64,000 nt of DNA, taken from positions 1-64,000 of the forward strand of contig JAURZI010000030.1 in assembly GCA_030653435.1 (NCBI GenBank), in the 5' to 3' direction. The position numbers were made by a program, and so were the translations under genes. Shown in pieces: positions 36,544 through 46,279 of this stretch. Source of the DNA: Methylovulum sp. (GTDB lineage: Bacteria; Pseudomonadota; Gammaproteobacteria; Methylococcales; Methylomonadaceae). Numbering within the stretch: position 1 is the first letter of the stretch; each line of letters opens with the position of its first letter. Below the pieces are notes generated by a model that saw only the letters and a program-made list of their open reading frames with translations, made no database searches and was not told the origin of the DNA.

Positions 36544-37442
36544 TGGACAGGCCTTGCATGAACCGATTAGCCCTTGCTTTGCTGGGGCTAGGTGTGGCTA
36601 ACAGCTGGGCGGAAGAGGCCATGGATATGGGCGGCATGGATCATAGTAAAATGTCCCACGAGGCCATGCAAGGCATGGTGCATGACGGCGCAGTGCACGA
36701 TAACGACGCATCACCAGCTATGCAAGGTGGTTCTGCGCCGCCCGACGCGCGTGACCCGCACGCCTATGCCGAGGGCTATGGCTTCGGTGACCTGACCCAC
36801 CCGCAGATGGGGGATGAAGAAATCTTAGCCGCCCTCGTGGTTGACCGGCTCGAAAACCTGACCACGGATAATGAGTCATCCATGACTTATGATGCACAGG
36901 CATGGTTCGGCAAAACCTATGACCGAGCCGTACTGAGGGCCGAAGGCAAAGGAGATTACGCCAAGATTGGCGATGCCCGTAGCGAAGTGCTCTGGGGCCA
37001 TGCGTTAACACCGTTTTGGGATACGCATCTTGGTCTGCGCTACGATAGCGGCGGCGACGTTGACCGCAGCTGGTTCGCCTTCGGCGTCCAAGGGCTTGCC
37101 CCATATTGGCTTTATATCGAAGCCACCGGCTATATCGGCGAACAAGGACGCGCAGCATTCCGCTTTGAAAGCGAATACGACCTGTTGTTAACGCAGAAGC
37201 TCATCCTTCAACCGCGTATCGAGGTTAACTTTTATAGTCAGCGGGACAATGGGCGTGCTATCAGCAGCGGCTTGTCCGATTATGAAGCAGGCCTACGTTT
37301 ACGATATGAAATTCGCCGCGAGTTTGCCCCCTACGTCGGCATTGAATGGGCTGGACAATACGGTTCAACTGTAGCCTTGCCAAGTTCCGGTAACCATACG
37401 ACAGAGACGCGGCTAGTCGCGGGCCTGCATTTCTGGTTTTAA
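36543..37442 (+). CDS. copB: Copper resistance outer-membrane protein CopB
   Basis: A 299-residue outer-membrane beta-barrel of the CopB/PcoB family, which works with CopA in copper sequestration. After a signal peptide (LALALLGLGVANSWAE) comes a short Met/His-rich copper-binding segment (MDMGGMDHSKMSHEAMQGMVHDG). The barrel follows, with alternating aromatic strands (AWFGKTYDRAVLRAEGKGDY, LGLRYDSGGDVDRSWFAFGV) and a C-terminal phenylalanine. The ATG at 36543 overlaps the copA stop; ATG 36558 is an alternative that starts directly at the signal peptide. Confidence 0.92.
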   Translation: MDRPCMNRLALALLGLGVANSWAEEAMDMGGMDHSKMSHEAMQGMVHDGAVHDNDASPAMQGGSAPPDARDPHAYAEGYGFGDLTHPQMGDEEILAALVVDRLENLTTDNESSMTYDAQAWFGKTYDRAVLRAEGKGDYAKIGDARSEVLWGHALTPFWDTHLGLRYDSGGDVDRSWFAFGVQGLAPYWLYIEATGYIGEQGRAAFRFESEYDLLLTQKLILQPRIEVNFYSQRDNGRAISSGLSDYEAGLRLRYEIRREFAPYVGIEWAGQYGSTVALPSSGNHTTETRLVAGLHFWF

Positions 37443-37566
37443 ACACCTGCAACTTTTAGCAAAACCGATAATCCGATAAGTGATTTATTCGCTGTGGCTG
37501 CCAAGTGCACCAGAAAACCAAGGTAAACTACGCAAACTTTATCTCTATAAAAAAGGAAGATCTGCC

Positions 37567-38535
37567 ATGCACGCCCAGATACTGAAACATTTACAGCACG
37601 ACCATGACTTCGCCGTCATTAACAAAAAAGGGGAACGCCGCACACGATTGGTCCTTGTCCTCACTTTTTTGACGATGGGTCTGGAAATAGCCGCCGGAAT
37701 TGCTTTCGGCTCGATGGCGTTGCTCGCTGACGGCTGGCACATGGCAACACATGTCGCGGCATTCATGATTACGCTGTTTGCGTACCGATATTCACGCATC
37801 CATGCCAATGACCAGACGTTTGCGTTCAGTCCTGGCAAAGTCGGCGTTTTAGGCGGCTTTGCCAGCTCTGTGGCATTGGGTATCGTTGCCCTGATGATGA
37901 TGATTGAATCGGGGGAACGCTTACTGAAACCTACCGCTATTCACTTCGATGAAGCCATCATGGTGGCGGGCTTTGGGTTGTTGGTTAATGTCATTTGTGC
38001 CCTGCTACTTAAAGATCACCACCATGGCCACTCGGACCACGATCACGACCATAGCCACCACCATGACCACAATCTTAAAGCCGCTTATGCCCATGTGCTT
38101 GCCGATGCCCTGACGTCTATACTGGCCATTATCGCGCTGACGGCAGGCAAATATTACAATTGGGGTATGCTCGATCCTGTAATGGGGATAGTAGGGGCGC
38201 TGGTGATCATCCGATGGTCTTATGTGCTGATGCGGGAAACCAGCCCTGTACTGGTCGATGAAAGCATCGCCCTGCAATATAAAAAGGTGATCACGGAACA
38301 TATAGAAAACGATGCCGACAACCGTATTTCAGACCTGCACATTTGGCGCGTAGGCCCAGGCCATTTTGCGGTCATTATCTCCCTAGTGTCACATACACCT
38401 AAAGCGCCCAGCTATTACAAAGACCTGTTGAAAAATTTTCGTACCTTTGACGGCGTCAATAAACTTTCACATATTACTATAGAAGTTAACCAATGCCTTG
38501 GTGGTGGATGCTCAAGCCTGGATTTGGATAATTAG
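37567..38535 (+). CDS. dmeF: Cation diffusion facilitator, DmeF-type metal efflux
   Basis: A 322-residue proton-coupled metal exporter of the CDF family. ATG 37567 follows AAGGAAGA. Six membrane helices include the metal-site motif in LLADGWHMATHVAAF (H and D residues) and its partner AHVLADALTSILAII. Between helices IV and V lies a long His-rich loop (HHHGHSDHDHDHSHHHDH). The His in place of Asp in the first site (ADGWHMATH) and the overall pattern fit the DmeF (Co/Ni, broad metals) subgroup. It follows copA-copB on the same strand but 124 bases away, so it may have its own promoter. Confidence 0.9.
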   Translation: MHAQILKHLQHDHDFAVINKKGERRTRLVLVLTFLTMGLEIAAGIAFGSMALLADGWHMATHVAAFMITLFAYRYSRIHANDQTFAFSPGKVGVLGGFASSVALGIVALMMMIESGERLLKPTAIHFDEAIMVAGFGLLVNVICALLLKDHHHGHSDHDHDHSHHHDHNLKAAYAHVLADALTSILAIIALTAGKYYNWGMLDPVMGIVGALVIIRWSYVLMRETSPVLVDESIALQYKKVITEHIENDADNRISDLHIWRVGPGHFAVIISLVSHTPKAPSYYKDLLKNFRTFDGVNKLSHITIEVNQCLGGGCSSLDLDN

Positions 38536-38548
38536 CAGGCAATAAAAA

Positions 38549-38565
38549 GCCCGCATTAAGCGGGC
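38549..38565 (+). terminator. Hairpin after dmeF
   Basis: GCCCGC / GCGGGC stem with loop ATTAA, preceded by AAAAA and followed by GTGTTGAGCTTTTATTATTG. It is a probable intrinsic terminator of the metal-resistance transcript, 14 bases after the dmeF stop. Confidence 0.75.
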
Positions 38566-38844
38566 GTGTTGAGCTTTTATTATTGTTATTATTTTAGTTA
38601 TAACGATTGTAGCTTGTATAACCTATACCCAAACAAAATTACGTATTTTATTATTGTTATATCGAGCCTAAGCTCTTCCTCCCCCTTCTTAGCCAAGCGT
38701 TTAAACCGGGCTAACTCTCTAAAGGTGGCGTATTCTATATCGGGATAAACGCCATGTCCATAAAATGGAAACAGTTTGTCTATAAAACCAATGCTTTTTA
38801 AAAAATAAGTAATAAATAGAGATTGTTAGCCTTTTTTGCAAACG
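38566..38844. other. AT-rich intergenic region between dmeF and bepA
   Basis: About 280 bases of very AT-rich sequence between two convergent genes. I see no gene, RNA or repeat in it besides the flanking terminators. Confidence 0.5.
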
Positions 38845-38879
38845 CTAACAAAAAAAAATATCAGGCAATCGTTGCCTCA
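38845..38879 (-). terminator. Rho-independent terminator of bepA
   Basis: On the minus strand: GAGGCAA, CGA, TTGCCT stem-loop followed by GATATTTTTTTTT. The hairpin begins about 38 bases after the bepA stop and the U run is long, so this is a convincing intrinsic terminator. Confidence 0.88.
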
Positions 38880-38916
38880 TTAAGCACCTATTCAGTAATC
38901 AAAAATCGATAGTGCC

Positions 38917-40374
38917 TTATCGGTTACGTCTTGCTTCTTGTTCCTGGGTCAGGAAAAAGTTTAGCCGCTCATTCAATATCGACGACACAAAGAAATTAAG
39001 ACCTTTGGATTTTTGGGCCAGCTTTATTTGCAAAATAGCATCTTGAGTTTGTCCGGTAGCATAATAATATTCTGCAAGATAGCGGTGGGATTCGGCAGGC
39101 TGCTTCAAGTCACTATAAACTTGTGCCAATAACTGCCAATAAATGGGCAATTGTTGCGTTTCAGGATTTAAGGACAACAGGTTTTCTTTAGCCTGTTCCG
39201 GTTTGTTAACTTTCAACAAGCAGGAAATATATTCCAGCCTGATCGCCTCGTTTTGCGGATATTGCTCAGCCAATTTTTTATAGCGCAACAAAGCGCTACC
39301 ATAATCCCGAGCTTCCAGCGCAGTACGCGCAAACGCTGACGCGTATTGCGGCTGATTGGGAAATTCCTGCGCCAATTCTTGAAAAATCAGCCCGGCTTCT
39401 TTAAGTTTTTGCGCCTTAAGCATACCCAGCCCTAAACCATAGCGGGCTACAATACGCTGGTCAGGCGTCCCTTGTAATATTCTGGACTGAAAATAGTTAA
39501 CAACTTCTGTATCGTCAGTTGCTGTCAATATGCGGATTTTTGCTTTGCTTAATTGATAACCGAGGGTGTCTGGATATTGTTTATAAGGATAGGTTTCTGC
39601 CCGTCCCCGCGTATCAGAAATACGTGATGCCGTAACCGGGTGGGTGCGTAAAAATTCAGGAATGTTTTGTCCGTAATAGCGGGTGGACTGTTGCAGGCGT
39701 TCGAAGAATGTCGGCATACTGCGCGGATCAAACTGGGCATTAGCCAATGTTTGCATGCCGACACGGTCGGCTTCCGCTTCGTTTTCGCGGGTAAAATTAA
39801 TCTGAAATTGTACGCTGCCCGCCTGAATCGCCATAATCGCGGCTTGCCCCATAGCCGGAGATTGTGTGCCTAATAATATGGCGGCCAGCGTTGCTGCCAT
39901 TGTAGGAATAGATAGGCGTCCCTCCGCTTCTGCGGCACGGAATAAATGCCGCTGGGTAACGTGGCCAATTTCGTGTGCGATGACCGAGGCCAATTCGCTT
40001 TCTGCCTCGGTCATTAAAATCAAGCCTGAATTAACGCCAATATAGCCGCCTGGGCCTGCAAACGCGTTGATGTCGTTTTCCAAAACGACAAAAAAATGGA
40101 ACGGATGACTAGGCGTGTCGCTGCTGGCAGCCAACTTCTGGCCGATAGTCTGGATATATTGTTGAATTTCAGCATCCTGATTAATGGTGATTTGCGAGTG
40201 CAAACTTCTGAAAAATGCTTCGCCAAATTCTTTTTCTTCTTCGGGGGTGATTAATGTACCGGATGAATCGCCCATATCGGGCAATTCAATTTTATTAATT
40301 TCCTCTGCGTGTTGCGAAACAGGGAAAACAACAAGGCTTATAGCCAAAGCAATGACGGCGGGTTTAAATTTCAT
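38917..40374 (-). CDS. bepA: Periplasmic M48 metalloprotease/chaperone BepA
   Basis: A 485-residue periplasmic zinc protease that helps assemble LptD and degrades misassembled outer-membrane proteins. It has a signal peptide (1-23), the M48 domain with the zinc motif HEIGH (134-138), the third-ligand block ENEAEADRVG (about 197-206), and GPGGYIGVNSGLI as the substrate-gating segment. C-terminal TPR repeats (about 300-460) include YASAFARTALEARDYGSALLR. Length matches E. coli BepA (YfgC). Single gene with its own terminator; divergent from tusD. Confidence 0.93.
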   Translation of the reverse strand: MKFKPAVIALAISLVVFPVSQHAEEINKIELPDMGDSSGTLITPEEEKEFGEAFFRSLHSQITINQDAEIQQYIQTIGQKLAASSDTPSHPFHFFVVLENDINAFAGPGGYIGVNSGLILMTEAESELASVIAHEIGHVTQRHLFRAAEAEGRLSIPTMAATLAAILLGTQSPAMGQAAIMAIQAGSVQFQINFTRENEAEADRVGMQTLANAQFDPRSMPTFFERLQQSTRYYGQNIPEFLRTHPVTASRISDTRGRAETYPYKQYPDTLGYQLSKAKIRILTATDDTEVVNYFQSRILQGTPDQRIVARYGLGLGMLKAQKLKEAGLIFQELAQEFPNQPQYASAFARTALEARDYGSALLRYKKLAEQYPQNEAIRLEYISCLLKVNKPEQAKENLLSLNPETQQLPIYWQLLAQVYSDLKQPAESHRYLAEYYYATGQTQDAILQIKLAQKSKGLNFFVSSILNERLNFFLTQEQEARRNR

Positions 40375-40512
40375 GGCAGTGAGACGGATAAGGAGGTTTA
40401 TAGTTCCTGTTGATGTGTTTTAGGCAAATTTTTATGACCGCTTGATTCAATCGCCATTAACGCGCGACATAACATAGAATAGCAAGCTTTAATTAGTTAC
40501 TCATAAACTGCT

Positions 40513-40902
40513 ATGAAATTTGCCATACAAGTCAATCACAGCCCTTACCAGTCGAATGCGGGACATACCGCTTACCAGTTTATCAATGCGGCATTAACGC
40601 AGGGACATGAAATATACCGGGTATTTTTTTACCATGACGGCATTTATCATGCGCTCAGGTATGCAACGCCACCTGACGATGAATACGCCCATACTAGACA
40701 ATGGAGCGAGCTGGCACAACGGCATCAACTCGATCTGGTCGTCTGTATCTCGTCAGCACAACGCCGTGGCTTACTCTGTAATGACGAGTCACGTAGGCAA
40801 GGCAAACAGGATAATGATTTAGCCAGCGGTTTTCGTATTTCCGGGTTAGGGCAATTAATTGAAGCGACGTTAGCGGCGGACCGCTTTATCATATTCGGTT
40901 AA
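40513..40902 (+). CDS. tusD: Sulfur relay protein TusD/DsrE
   Basis: Sulfur carrier of the TusBCD complex that passes sulfur from TusA toward TusE and MnmA for 2-thiouridine in tRNA. The 129-residue protein aligns well with E. coli TusD over its length (MKFAIQVNHSPYQSNAGHTA, VFFYHDGIYHA, GFRISGLGQLIEATLAADR) and keeps the active cysteine at the same position (Cys78 in VVCISSAQRRG). tusC follows after four bases, but tusB and tusE are not next to it. Confidence 0.9.
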   Translation: MKFAIQVNHSPYQSNAGHTAYQFINAALTQGHEIYRVFFYHDGIYHALRYATPPDDEYAHTRQWSELAQRHQLDLVVCISSAQRRGLLCNDESRRQGKQDNDLASGFRISGLGQLIEATLAADRFIIFG

Positions 40903-40906
40903 TGAC

Positions 40907-41263
40907 ATGAAAAATTATTTATTTGTTTTACGCAAACCGGCACATAGTGGCGCTTTAGTCCAAGAAATGCTGGACATTATTTTAACCACCGTAGCGTTCG
41001 ATCAACAAGTCAGCATTTTGTTGCTTGATGATGGCGTGTTCCATTTGAAAAACAACCAACACGCCGAACACCTCGCTACCAAAGATACTGCCGCGATGTT
41101 TAAAGCACTGGAACTGTATGAGGTATATGCGGTTTATATTGAAGAGGAATCGCTAGCAGAACGGGGGTTGACGCAGCAAGACTTGTTTTTGCGCCCTGAA
41201 TTAGTACCCAGGGGACAAATAAGCGCCCTCATGGCGCAAAATGATGTCATTTTTGCGGGCTAA
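40907..41263 (+). CDS. tusC: Sulfur relay protein TusC/DsrF
   Basis: Non-catalytic DsrF-type subunit of the TusBCD heterohexamer. The 118-residue protein has the fold's typical segments (KNYLFVLRKPAHSGALVQEMLDIILTTVAFDQQVSILLLDDGVFHL). It begins four bases after tusD, with its start immediately after ATGAC, so coupling is probable. It ends 12 bases before the convergent fliD, leaving no room for tusB. Confidence 0.88.
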   Translation: MKNYLFVLRKPAHSGALVQEMLDIILTTVAFDQQVSILLLDDGVFHLKNNQHAEHLATKDTAAMFKALELYEVYAVYIEEESLAERGLTQQDLFLRPELVPRGQISALMAQNDVIFAG

Positions 41264-41275
41264 AACTTGCCCCAA

Positions 41276-43270
41276 CTAGTTGTTGGAGTCGTTATTAACT
41301 GCGAGCTGCTGGGTAAGATAGCTGCTGGTTGCCTGAAGACTGCCGATTATGGCATCCATGGCATTATACTGCTTCAACAAGCGGGCTTCATATTCCGCCA
41401 TACGATTGTCGAGCGCTGTACGCCCCTGAGCAATGGCGCTGAGGTCTTTTTGCAAGCCCGCAGTCCGACTGCTGATTGATCCGCTGCTGCCTAGCAAATT
41501 ACCCAGCGTGCTTGATAAGCGGTCAATAATACCGCGACCAAAATCCACCGTTCCCCGGCTACCCAGCGTGGTGTCCTCAATTAAAAGTTTAAGCCCAACA
41601 GAATCACCACTAGCCGAAGTCAAAAACTGCCCTTTGCCTACGGCAACAACACCGTCAATGGTGCCCGCCACATCCGTGCCCGCGCTGCCCACCGCAGCAG
41701 CTAAGCCTAATGTTGCACTGCCTTGTGTCACTTCTACCGCAGAAGTGGATCCATAAGTTTTGGAGTTGATCACCAAACGTTTATTGGTCGCATCATAAGA
41801 TACACTAACCGTGAGATTACTGGCCTTAAGTGTGCTGTCAGCATTAATACGAGACTGGACTTCATTCGCCAGATCGGCGCCGCTGGCGTAAGCCTGTTGC
41901 GATAACTCGATATTACCCGACTGGATACCATTTACCTTAACTGCCAAGCTGTTGTTAGTCCCATCGACCGTTAATGGAAAGTTGATGGTACCGCCTTGTA
42001 ATGTGCCTTGGGTAGCCGCTTGCGTTAAGGTAACCGCATAAGAACCCGCCTTGGTACCCTTGGTACTACCTGCATATTGCACATTGCTATCGGTAGAACG
42101 TCCCATTACGGAGAACAACGCCGCCACACCATCAATATCAGAAGCCTGTGCGGCAGTAAACTTGGTATTGTCAAATTTCAAGGTCCCGTCTTTTTGCAGG
42201 CTAATGCCGACATCAGATAAGGTGCGAATACTGGAACTGGCCCCATCAACTACATTGGTAAGCGCATTCCTAATCTGCGACATACTACTCTGCACCGTAG
42301 AATCGCCAAGCAAAACACCAGCAACTTTAGTGGTCGCGTTATAACCGGTAACGCTGTTTACCGTCGAAATAAGCGCATTATACTTATCGACAAAACTGCC
42401 TATTGCCGTGTTTAAATCGCTATTATTGCGCGTGACATTTACCGATACCGTCTGCCCCACCTGAGCCTTCAGCAGATTGAATGTCACGCCTTTCAAGGCA
42501 CTGCTGATGGTATTGCTGGAACTGCTGATGTCCAGGCCGTTTATATTGACCAAAGCGTCTTTTGCCGCTTGCGTCTGTGCCATCTTGGGATTGGAACCGT
42601 CAAACGCCAGGTCGGACAACCCAGACGCACCCGTTTCCGAGACCTTAACCTGCATGCTGTTATTAACACCGGAATCTTTCGATTTCAGCACCAAACGATT
42701 GCCGGAACCATCATTTAAAATAGATGCAGAAACCCCCGTCCCCGCATTGTTGATCGCATCGCGTATGCCAGCCAACGTATTATTGCTGGAATCTATCGTT
42801 AATGACAGCGATGACTTACTGGTATTCTGGGCAAAACCACCATAGACTTGAGTACTGCTATCATAGGTTGTCGTGCCAAAATTAATGGTTAATGTGCCGG
42901 TACCGACTACGGTTGTTGGGTCGGCATATGCGACCGAAGCCAAGGCATGACTTTGCGACAGGCTTTTCACCTCCACTTGATACGATGCAACCTCCGCCAC
43001 ACTGAGCGCTGATGCGGTAATAAGCGTGCTGTCACTAGAATCTGCCGTTATTTTTTGAAAGCTGCTGGTTTGGCTTAAGGATGTCAGCGAACTTTGGAAA
43101 TCTGACAACGCCCCATTAAAACTGCCTAGGGCAGTAATTTTAGCATTGTCGCTAGCTTCTCTGGTGTTATAGCGAGTGTCGTCTGCCAAACGCTCTGCAG
43201 CCACTAACTTTGTTACTATCCCGCTGACATCGAGACCGGAGCCTAAACCTGTAGACGTAATCGCAGCCAT
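41276..43270 (-). CDS. fliD: Flagellar filament cap protein FliD
   Basis: A 664-residue hook-associated protein 2, which caps the growing filament and helps flagellin polymerise. The N terminus is canonical (ITSTGLGSGLDVSGIVTKLVAAER), followed by a helical D0/D1 segment. The variable D2-D3 region is rich in Ser, Thr and Gly, with NINGLDI hook-IN-like motifs. The C-terminal coiled coil is LSAIAQGRTALDNRMAEYEA, then QYNAMDAIIGSLQATSSYLT. It is larger than the enterobacterial protein (about 470), through an enlarged outer domain. Third gene of fliC-flaG-fliD; the chaperone gene fliS that usually follows is missing. Confidence 0.94.
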   Translation of the reverse strand: MAAITSTGLGSGLDVSGIVTKLVAAERLADDTRYNTREASDNAKITALGSFNGALSDFQSSLTSLSQTSSFQKITADSSDSTLITASALSVAEVASYQVEVKSLSQSHALASVAYADPTTVVGTGTLTINFGTTTYDSSTQVYGGFAQNTSKSSLSLTIDSSNNTLAGIRDAINNAGTGVSASILNDGSGNRLVLKSKDSGVNNSMQVKVSETGASGLSDLAFDGSNPKMAQTQAAKDALVNINGLDISSSSNTISSALKGVTFNLLKAQVGQTVSVNVTRNNSDLNTAIGSFVDKYNALISTVNSVTGYNATTKVAGVLLGDSTVQSSMSQIRNALTNVVDGASSSIRTLSDVGISLQKDGTLKFDNTKFTAAQASDIDGVAALFSVMGRSTDSNVQYAGSTKGTKAGSYAVTLTQAATQGTLQGGTINFPLTVDGTNNSLAVKVNGIQSGNIELSQQAYASGADLANEVQSRINADSTLKASNLTVSVSYDATNKRLVINSKTYGSTSAVEVTQGSATLGLAAAVGSAGTDVAGTIDGVVAVGKGQFLTSASGDSVGLKLLIEDTTLGSRGTVDFGRGIIDRLSSTLGNLLGSSGSISSRTAGLQKDLSAIAQGRTALDNRMAEYEARLLKQYNAMDAIIGSLQATSSYLTQQLAVNNDSNN

Positions 43271-43324
43271 TTCAATCTCCTCGCATTACTACAAAACTAC
43301 AAATTGCATGTCAAAAAAACCGCT

Positions 43325-43744
43325 TCAGGCTTTTTTACTAAACAGTAAACCTTGCACTTCATCCAGCTTTTTTTCCAACTGCAAAACTTCCTCTGAAGGG
43401 ATTTGCCGAATGACTTCTCCGGTTTTTTCATCCTTGATTTCAACTATCATTTTCCCAGTATCTTCATTTATCGAGAACTGCATCGTGCGCTTGGACATTT
43501 GAAAGAAATCATTGATGTTTTTTAACGCATTATCAACCTGTTCTTTAGCTTTTCCCAACTGTTCGTTAGGCATATCACTGCTCTCGTTGGATGTCCTGGA
43601 CACCTTCCCAGTCACACCCGAAGCAGGTGCCAATGGAACAGTATCTTGCCCAAGGTTGCGCCCCTCTTGCCCGTATTTTTCCGTATTGGCCATACGTTTG
43701 GGGATTGCCACAACATTGGCAACATTATTGATTGAAATATCCAC
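43325..43744 (-). CDS. flaG: FlaG family flagellar protein
   Basis: A 139-residue protein of the FlaG family, thought to limit filament length or stabilise the filament cap region. The conserved C-terminal part is intact (MQFSINEDTGKMIVEIKDEK, TGEVIRQIPSEEVLQL); the N-terminal half is variable and polar. It lies between the flagellin gene and fliD on the same strand, the normal arrangement in polar-flagellated gammaproteobacteria. I see no sigma-28 site of its own, so it probably depends on the flagellin promoter. Confidence 0.9.
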   Translation of the reverse strand: MDISINNVANVVAIPKRMANTEKYGQEGRNLGQDTVPLAPASGVTGKVSRTSNESSDMPNEQLGKAKEQVDNALKNINDFFQMSKRTMQFSINEDTGKMIVEIKDEKTGEVIRQIPSEEVLQLEKKLDEVQGLLFSKKA

Positions 43745-43859
43745 GACTCACCTCCTGCTTGATCAAAAGACAAAAGCAGCGGACGTTGCCGACCACTGCT
43801 CAAGCTGCGTAGCGGCACTGCAAATAACCGCCGTGCCAATGTTACACGAAGGCCAGCCT

Positions 43860-45989
43860 TTATCTCAATAGAGATAAAACACCTTGACTAGATGTATTCG
43901 CTTGCGCCAGCATCGCTGTACCCGCTTGTTGCAAAACTTGTGAACGGCTCAACTCGGCAGATTCAGCAGCAAAATCGGCGTCTTGTATACGGCTACGTGC
44001 AGAAGTCAAGTTTTCAGACGTTGTTTGCAGTGACGAAATCGTTGAAGTAAAACGGTTTTGCACCGCACCTAACGTTCCGCGGCTGCTGTTAACTGAAGCT
44101 AGCGCATTGTCAATAGCCGTCAACGCCGCAGTAGCCCCTTCCGCAGTGGTCAAATCAATGGTATTGAGTGCTTGACCACTTTTACCTGAACCGTAGGTTC
44201 CTACTTCCAAACCGAGAGTTGTTGTTACATCAGTCCCTGTCGTACCGCTTTCAATCTTGAACGAGGTGGCAGAACTCAAGGTTACTGAGCCCGTATAAGT
44301 ACCATCGGCTATCAGGCCATTGTCAGAACCATCGCCGGCAAAACCACCCGTCGCAGCATCAACCACGATATTCCGTCCATCGGTAGCTTGCAGTTTGATA
44401 CCTTTGCTATTATCGTTGGTATCTACCGCAGTCACTCCAGTCTGTCCGGAAATGGCATTAATAGCTTGTACAACGCTGGCGCGATCACCTGCGAAATCCG
44501 TGCCTGAGGTTGTTATAGTCCCGGTATTTACACCGTTGATACTGATAACACCTGTTGCGCCAGCCGATTGAACGGTTCCTAATGTCGTGTTTGTATTGAC
44601 TTTAGCCGACACACCTGTTTGAGCTGAAATCGAATTGATCGCGGCAGCTTTGGAAATTGCACTGTTGTCTTTAAGCGTGGACGAAGCTTTGTCGGCACTC
44701 GCCAGCGTGGCACCTATCAAGACGCCATTAATTTTGAAGTCACCAGCGGCAAAAGCCGTGTTAGTACCCAGCGCGGCACTGGAGGTATAAGCCACCTGTG
44801 GCGAATAAGTGCCTGCTTGCAAACCAGTATTACTGATAGTGCCTGTGCCTTCATCAATTTTGATATCCTTAGCAGATGATAATGTGTAAGTTCCGAAAAA
44901 GGTCTGATAGCCGGCATCTGCCTTATCAGTCGGTGTGGTCAGATCGGTGCCATTAAATGCCAAACCAGTTGACGCAGCCGTCATAGCCGTTGTCGATCCT
45001 GAGTTATCGAAACCGACGGTAATATTACGCCCATCTGCTGCGACCAGCTTAACACCACCGGCATCAGTTCCAGTATCGACTGCCGTAACACCCGTTTGGT
45101 CGGACAAGGAGTTAATTGCGGTAATCACTGATTGTCGAGTTGCAGAAGTGTCCGTCGTGGTAAAAACTGCAGAGGTTGATACACCATTAATAACGAGTAC
45201 ACCGTCAGTTGCCGCACCTGTCATCGCACGGCCTTCGACTTCAGTAGCGTTTACTGTAGCGGTCACCCCTGTCTGATCAGATGCTGCATTAAAAGCAGCG
45301 ACTTTGGATATCGCACTAGCACCGTTAAAAGAGAAGGATTTATTATCGGCAGTCGCTACCGAAGAACCTATGGTCACACCGTTAAGGCTGACATCGCCTG
45401 CCACCATTAATGGCGGCGTCGCAGAATCCCCTGCAATCGATGCACTGGCCCTACCCGTAATTGATGACGCATCGCCAGTACCCAGCGTATCTGTTTTAGA
45501 ACGCGTCATGCCGATAGAAATCGTTTGCCCGGCATTGGCTCCGATCTGGAAGCTCTGATCCTTAAAGCTGCCATCCAGTAATTTCGTGCCATTAAATTCA
45601 GTTTGCCCGGCAACACGATCAATTTCCTGTAATAATTGGTCTGCTTCCTGTTGGATAGCAGCCCTATCGGTAGACGTGTTGGTGGCATTAGCCGATTGCA
45701 CGGATAATTCACGCAAGCGCTGTAAATTATTGGTAATTTCACCTAACGCACCTTCAGCGGTTTGTGCTAATGAAATGCCATCATTGGCATTGCGGGTAGC
45801 TTGATTTAAACCTTTAATCTGCGATGTCATCCGATCAGAAATAGATAAACCTGCCGCATCATCTTTCGCACTATTAATGCGCAAACCGGAAGACAACCGC
45901 TGCATAGCCGTTTGCTGCGTCATTTGTGATTTGCCCAAATTCCGCTGTGCATTCAGTGAACTTATATTGGTGTTGACTATTGAAGTCAT
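43860..45989 (-). CDS. fliC: Flagellin with duplicated central domain
   Basis: A 709-residue flagellin. The conserved N-terminal D0/D1 part (1-165, [34 protein letters not shown]) and C-terminal D1/D0 part (about 610-709, ending [22 protein letters not shown]) frame an unusually long outer region. That region holds two copies of a roughly 190-residue unit (about 198-395 and 416-598). Each has an INGV motif, an AISK..A.N..S.QTGV segment, a second INGV, then QTGVTAVDT and a DGRNI block, and ends in a TYT-LSSA-IKI turn. The second unit therefore looks like an internal duplication that thickens the filament. Transcribed from a sigma-28 promoter; ribosome-binding site GGAG. Confidence 0.95.
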   Translation of the reverse strand: MTSIVNTNISSLNAQRNLGKSQMTQQTAMQRLSSGLRINSAKDDAAGLSISDRMTSQIKGLNQATRNANDGISLAQTAEGALGEITNNLQRLRELSVQSANATNTSTDRAAIQQEADQLLQEIDRVAGQTEFNGTKLLDGSFKDQSFQIGANAGQTISIGMTRSKTDTLGTGDASSITGRASASIAGDSATPPLMVAGDVSLNGVTIGSSVATADNKSFSFNGASAISKVAAFNAASDQTGVTATVNATEVEGRAMTGAATDGVLVINGVSTSAVFTTTDTSATRQSVITAINSLSDQTGVTAVDTGTDAGGVKLVAADGRNITVGFDNSGSTTAMTAASTGLAFNGTDLTTPTDKADAGYQTFFGTYTLSSAKDIKIDEGTGTISNTGLQAGTYSPQVAYTSSAALGTNTAFAAGDFKINGVLIGATLASADKASSTLKDNSAISKAAAINSISAQTGVSAKVNTNTTLGTVQSAGATGVISINGVNTGTITTSGTDFAGDRASVVQAINAISGQTGVTAVDTNDNSKGIKLQATDGRNIVVDAATGGFAGDGSDNGLIADGTYTGSVTLSSATSFKIESGTTGTDVTTTLGLEVGTYGSGKSGQALNTIDLTTAEGATAALTAIDNALASVNSSRGTLGAVQNRFTSTISSLQTTSENLTSARSRIQDADFAAESAELSRSQVLQQAGTAMLAQANTSSQGVLSLLR

Positions 45990-46068
45990 GATATTTCTCC
46001 TAGCTTATGGTGTGGGTTGTATAAGTAATCGGGGGAGTACTTGGCATCCTGATCAACTCTCACAAGCT

Positions 46069-46095
46069 TTATCGGCGTAATACGAAGAATCTTTA
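46069..46095 (-). promoter_or_regulatory. Sigma-28 (FliA) promoter of the flagellin gene
   Basis: Minus strand: TAAAG (46095-46091), 14 bases, then GCCGATAA (46076-46069). This equals the sigma-28 consensus TAAA(G)-N15-GCCGATAA with exact -10 and correct spacing. It lies about 80 bases upstream of the flagellin ATG and should drive fliC, flaG and fliD as late flagellar genes. Confidence 0.93.
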
Positions 46096-46279
46096 ATTTT
46101 TTTATACGATTTTTTGGTTGTGATCCGTGTTATTTAAAAACAATATTTGGCGATGGGTGAGAGCAGTTTTATCACAAATATCCATGTACATGACAAAAAA
46201 TCTATTTCCTTGAAAATATTGAAAATATCCGTTTTGTTACGAATAAAGCGACGGAACGCACCAGATCAGCGACTATCGA

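Noticed and set aside
41267-41479. Plus-strand frame directly after tusC that might have been tusB
   Set aside because: It is antisense to the fliD C terminus and its product shows no DsrH/TusB features.
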